Under the pieces are notes generated by a model. The model did no database searches, was not told the origin of the DNA, and saw only the letters and a list, made by a program, of their open reading frames with translations. A DNA stretch of 64,000 nt, taken from contig JAEPRB010000225.1 of NCBI GenBank assembly GCA_016758965.1, positions 1 through 64,000 on the forward strand. The letters run 5' to 3'. Below are positions 61,880-64,000 of this stretch, one piece after another; within the stretch, counting starts at the first letter, position 1; each line of letters opens with the position of its first letter. Source of the stretch: Circinella minor. Taxonomy: Eukaryota > Mucoromycota > Mucoromycetes > Mucorales > Lichtheimiaceae. A program made the position numbers and the translations under genes.

Positions 61880-64000
61880 ATGTCTTTACCAGGGTTGGAA
61901 ATTTTGACAGACTTACCTAGCACAGAATTCCAGTGTAATATTTGTCTATACGTATTTGAAAAAAAAACAATCTCAGAAAAGGATCATAAAAATCACTGTA
62001 AAAACGATAAAAATAAAAGAGATGTTGAATTTACTGTAAAAAATGCTCCCTACCCCAATGAGCAAATGAATGATGCACAGGAAAACAGGTAAATATTTTC
62101 TTATACTCAAAAAGAAAAATAGACATTAGTAATTGATAATTTACAAAAATTAGCAGCCTAGATTATTACGAGGAAGATAATCAATGGGAAGATATTGGTG
62201 AAGATCAATCCATAATTATTGAAGAACGAGAAGAACAAGAAGAAGAACAAGAAGGCGAAGAAGAAGGCGAAGAAGAAGGCGAAGAAGAAAACGAAGAAGA
62301 GTGGATAGACGAAGAGGATGAAAATCTTACTTATTTAAATCAATCTATACAAACAAAAAGCTTTAAACATACACAAAATTATACTGCCGCTAAAAAGTAT
62401 AACTTTAATAAACAGAAGTATGCAGAGACCAGAGGTGAAAAATTTAGCAAAAAGTTTCTTGCACTAGCAACAAAGCACGGTGTCTCTCAAGGTTTTTATG
62501 ATGAAATGATTCAATTGTTTAATGGATATATAAAGGATAAGCTTATTGAACCCCTTCTCTCACACCATTTATCTAAAAAGGTTGGTTACAATCAAACTCA
62601 TTAAATTATACTTTTCTTATTGGCTCTTTCACACTTTTATTTATTTGATACCTTTTCTTAATAGTTGATGGAAAATACCTATCCCATTAAGCCAAAGCTT
62701 TATGATTGTTGCAGAAAGGGCTGTATGATGTTTCAACGTGTATCAAAAAAAGAAAAGTGTGATTTTTGTAATGAACCACGGTATATGACAAAAAAACGAC
62801 GATTAGATGGAGGAATTCAGCAACAACAGCCATATGCGCAAGTTAAACAACTCCCGATAGCAGACCAATTGGCTTTATTATTATATTACAAAAGCTCCCG
62901 AGAAGAGTTATTATATCGATCTAAATATCAATCAGTATCAGGAAAATATTCAGATGTTTTTGACGGCAACACATACAAAAATCTAAAAAAAGACGGACAT
63001 TTTTCAAACCCAATGGATATAGCAATATCTTTGTATACCGATGGATTTACACTTTTTAACAAACAGCAGCTTACGATTATACATGTCGTTGTATTGAATA
63101 TAGACCCCATCAGACGATATGAAACAAACAGAATGTTTCAAATTTGTATTGCACCTGGACCTTTAGCTCCACGTAGTCTATTTAGCTTTCTTCATCCAAC
63201 CATACAATCATTAAAAAGACTACAGAAATCGGGTATTTGCGTCAAAGGTGATGATGGAAAAACTTACTATTCACGTGTTCATATGCTATTAGCAACTGGT
63301 GATATACCAGCATGTTCAAAATTGATGTGTGCGCGGGGTCATATATTCAGGTAATTTATTCATAGAGTTATCAAGTCTGTATATGTTGCATATTAATCAT
63401 TCACTTTCAAATTCTTTACTACTAGGTATGGATGCCGATTTTGTGAAATTCTTGGTGATGCAGCACCAAACACCAAAGGGGAGAAGAGAGGGATGTATTT
63501 TGTCCCAGATAAAAGAATTCGACCACGTATGCGACCACTTAAGGATTTTCAAGAAGGAAATTTAGAAAAGGGGATATTACGTCCATCACCATTTCGTGAT
63601 TTATATTCTTATAACGGTTCTGTGACTTATGGCCTTGATTCAATGCATTTGATTGGACTGGGAATAGCTAAGCAATTATGGAAATTGATATGTGGAAAGT
63701 AGGTTCAATATTATATTATTACTTGCTGCAAGGATTATATATAAAATTAATTAATGTATTCTATTGTGTTAGGTATGGGGAAAAGGGGAATCCTTTTTTT
63801 CTACAAAATAGTATTAGAAAAACAGTTGGTCAATCATTGGCAAATTCAAGGAAAACAATTCCATCTACCTTCAGCAATTGCACCATTGATATATCACAGC
63901 AATCTGGTTATCTTCGATCTATTGATTATATACATCTTGTTTGTCTTATTGCTCCAACCTTGATTGCTGAAATGGTTAATAACAAAGATGCAAAAACTGC
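61880..64000 (+). CDS. Tnp2-type (CACTA/Plavaka-like) transposase, 5' part, runs off window
   Basis: Transposase of a CMC-group DNA transposon. Exons: 61880-62088, 62154-62580, 62665-63350, 63426-63698, 63773 to beyond 64000. The frame is kept for about 607 residues with no stop. Residues about 14-40 form a C2H2-like finger (FQCNICLYVF...HKNHCK). An acidic Glu/Gly-rich stretch follows (62215-62325). Then come Tnp2 landmarks: YDCCRKGCMMF and CDFCNEPRY (knuckle), the LYTDGFTLFN block with a candidate catalytic Asp, CIAPGPLAPRSLFSFLHP, ATGDIPACSKLMCARGH and YGCRFCEI. These match the order in fungal Tnp2 proteins. The acceptor at 62149-62156 is a TAGCAG tandem acceptor, so a one-residue splice variant is possible. 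The donor at 62581 (GTTGGT) is weak. The intact frame suggests a recently active copy. Confidence 0.85.

Noticed and set aside
1..64000. CRISPR arrays, prokaryotic operons, bacterial promoters or ribosome binding sites
   Set aside because: The DNA is clearly nuclear fungal, with spliced genes. The tandem repeats present lack spacer structure.

Overview
The window is nuclear DNA of a filamentous fungus, most likely an early-diverging Mucoromycota (Mucorales-type) genome. The evidence is the AT-rich background with long A, T and TTA tracts, many short GT-AG introns (about 50-140 nt), fungal housekeeping genes, and transposase and orphan families that I associate with Mucorales. CTG reads as leucine. 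The genus cannot be fixed from sequence alone.

Layout. 1-0.93 kb: 3' end of an amino-acid/GABA/choline-type APC permease. 1.3-9 kb: a transposon-rich patch holding a foldback MITE with TA target duplication (1320-1539), a hAT-type nonautonomous element with an exact 8-bp target duplication (2770-3438), a truncated Mucorales-type orphan gene (4657-5467, minus strand) fused to a broken MULE transposase (minus), and a second broken MULE copy (plus). The two MULE copies share a ~0.79 kb near-identical inverted repeat. 11.1-16.1 kb: SSD1, an RNase II-fold pseudonuclease and RNA-binding protein. 18.8-26.5 kb: FAB1, the PI3P 5-kinase. 28.1-30.0 kb: CTK3, the CTD kinase subunit. 30.4-31.9 kb: an arrestin-related trafficking adaptor. 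32.0-34.9 kb (minus): an inositol polyphosphate 5-phosphatase. 37.7-42.2 kb: SCAP, the sterol sensor that escorts SREBP. 42.6-44.6 kb (minus): an unrecognised multi-pass membrane protein. 48.9-50.9 kb (minus): a DHA1-like MFS transporter. 52.5-53.3 kb: RPL15. 54.2-55.8 kb (minus): a single-pass Ser/Thr/Gln-rich membrane protein. 56.3-59.5 kb (minus): a 1014-residue coiled-coil protein with internal repeats. 59.8-64 kb: a second transposon-rich patch with a 27-bp minisatellite, a short palindromic repeat cluster, a minus-strand relic of a Tnp2 transposase C-terminus, a ~200-bp tandem repeat, and a plus-strand Tnp2 (CACTA-like) transposase running off the right edge.

There is no operon logic. 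Several genes share themes: phosphoinositide turnover (FAB1, 5-phosphatase), membrane traffic and protein sorting (arrestin adaptor, SCAP), and cell wall or polarity (SSD1, membrane sensor-like protein, coiled coil). Exons were placed by hand so that GT-AG junctions keep the frame. RPL15 gives exactly 204 residues, the family's usual length, which supports the splicing rules used. Three genes appear to start with coding micro-exons of 7, 14 and 16 nt.

The least ordinary parts are the inverted, overlapping MULE halves and their junction with an orphan gene, the repeat-rich end of the Tnp2 element with an opposite-strand relic, the unrecognised membrane protein with three DSYY-type C-terminal motifs, and the two repeat arrays in the coiled-coil protein. 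I saw no CRISPR, rRNA or convincing tRNA.
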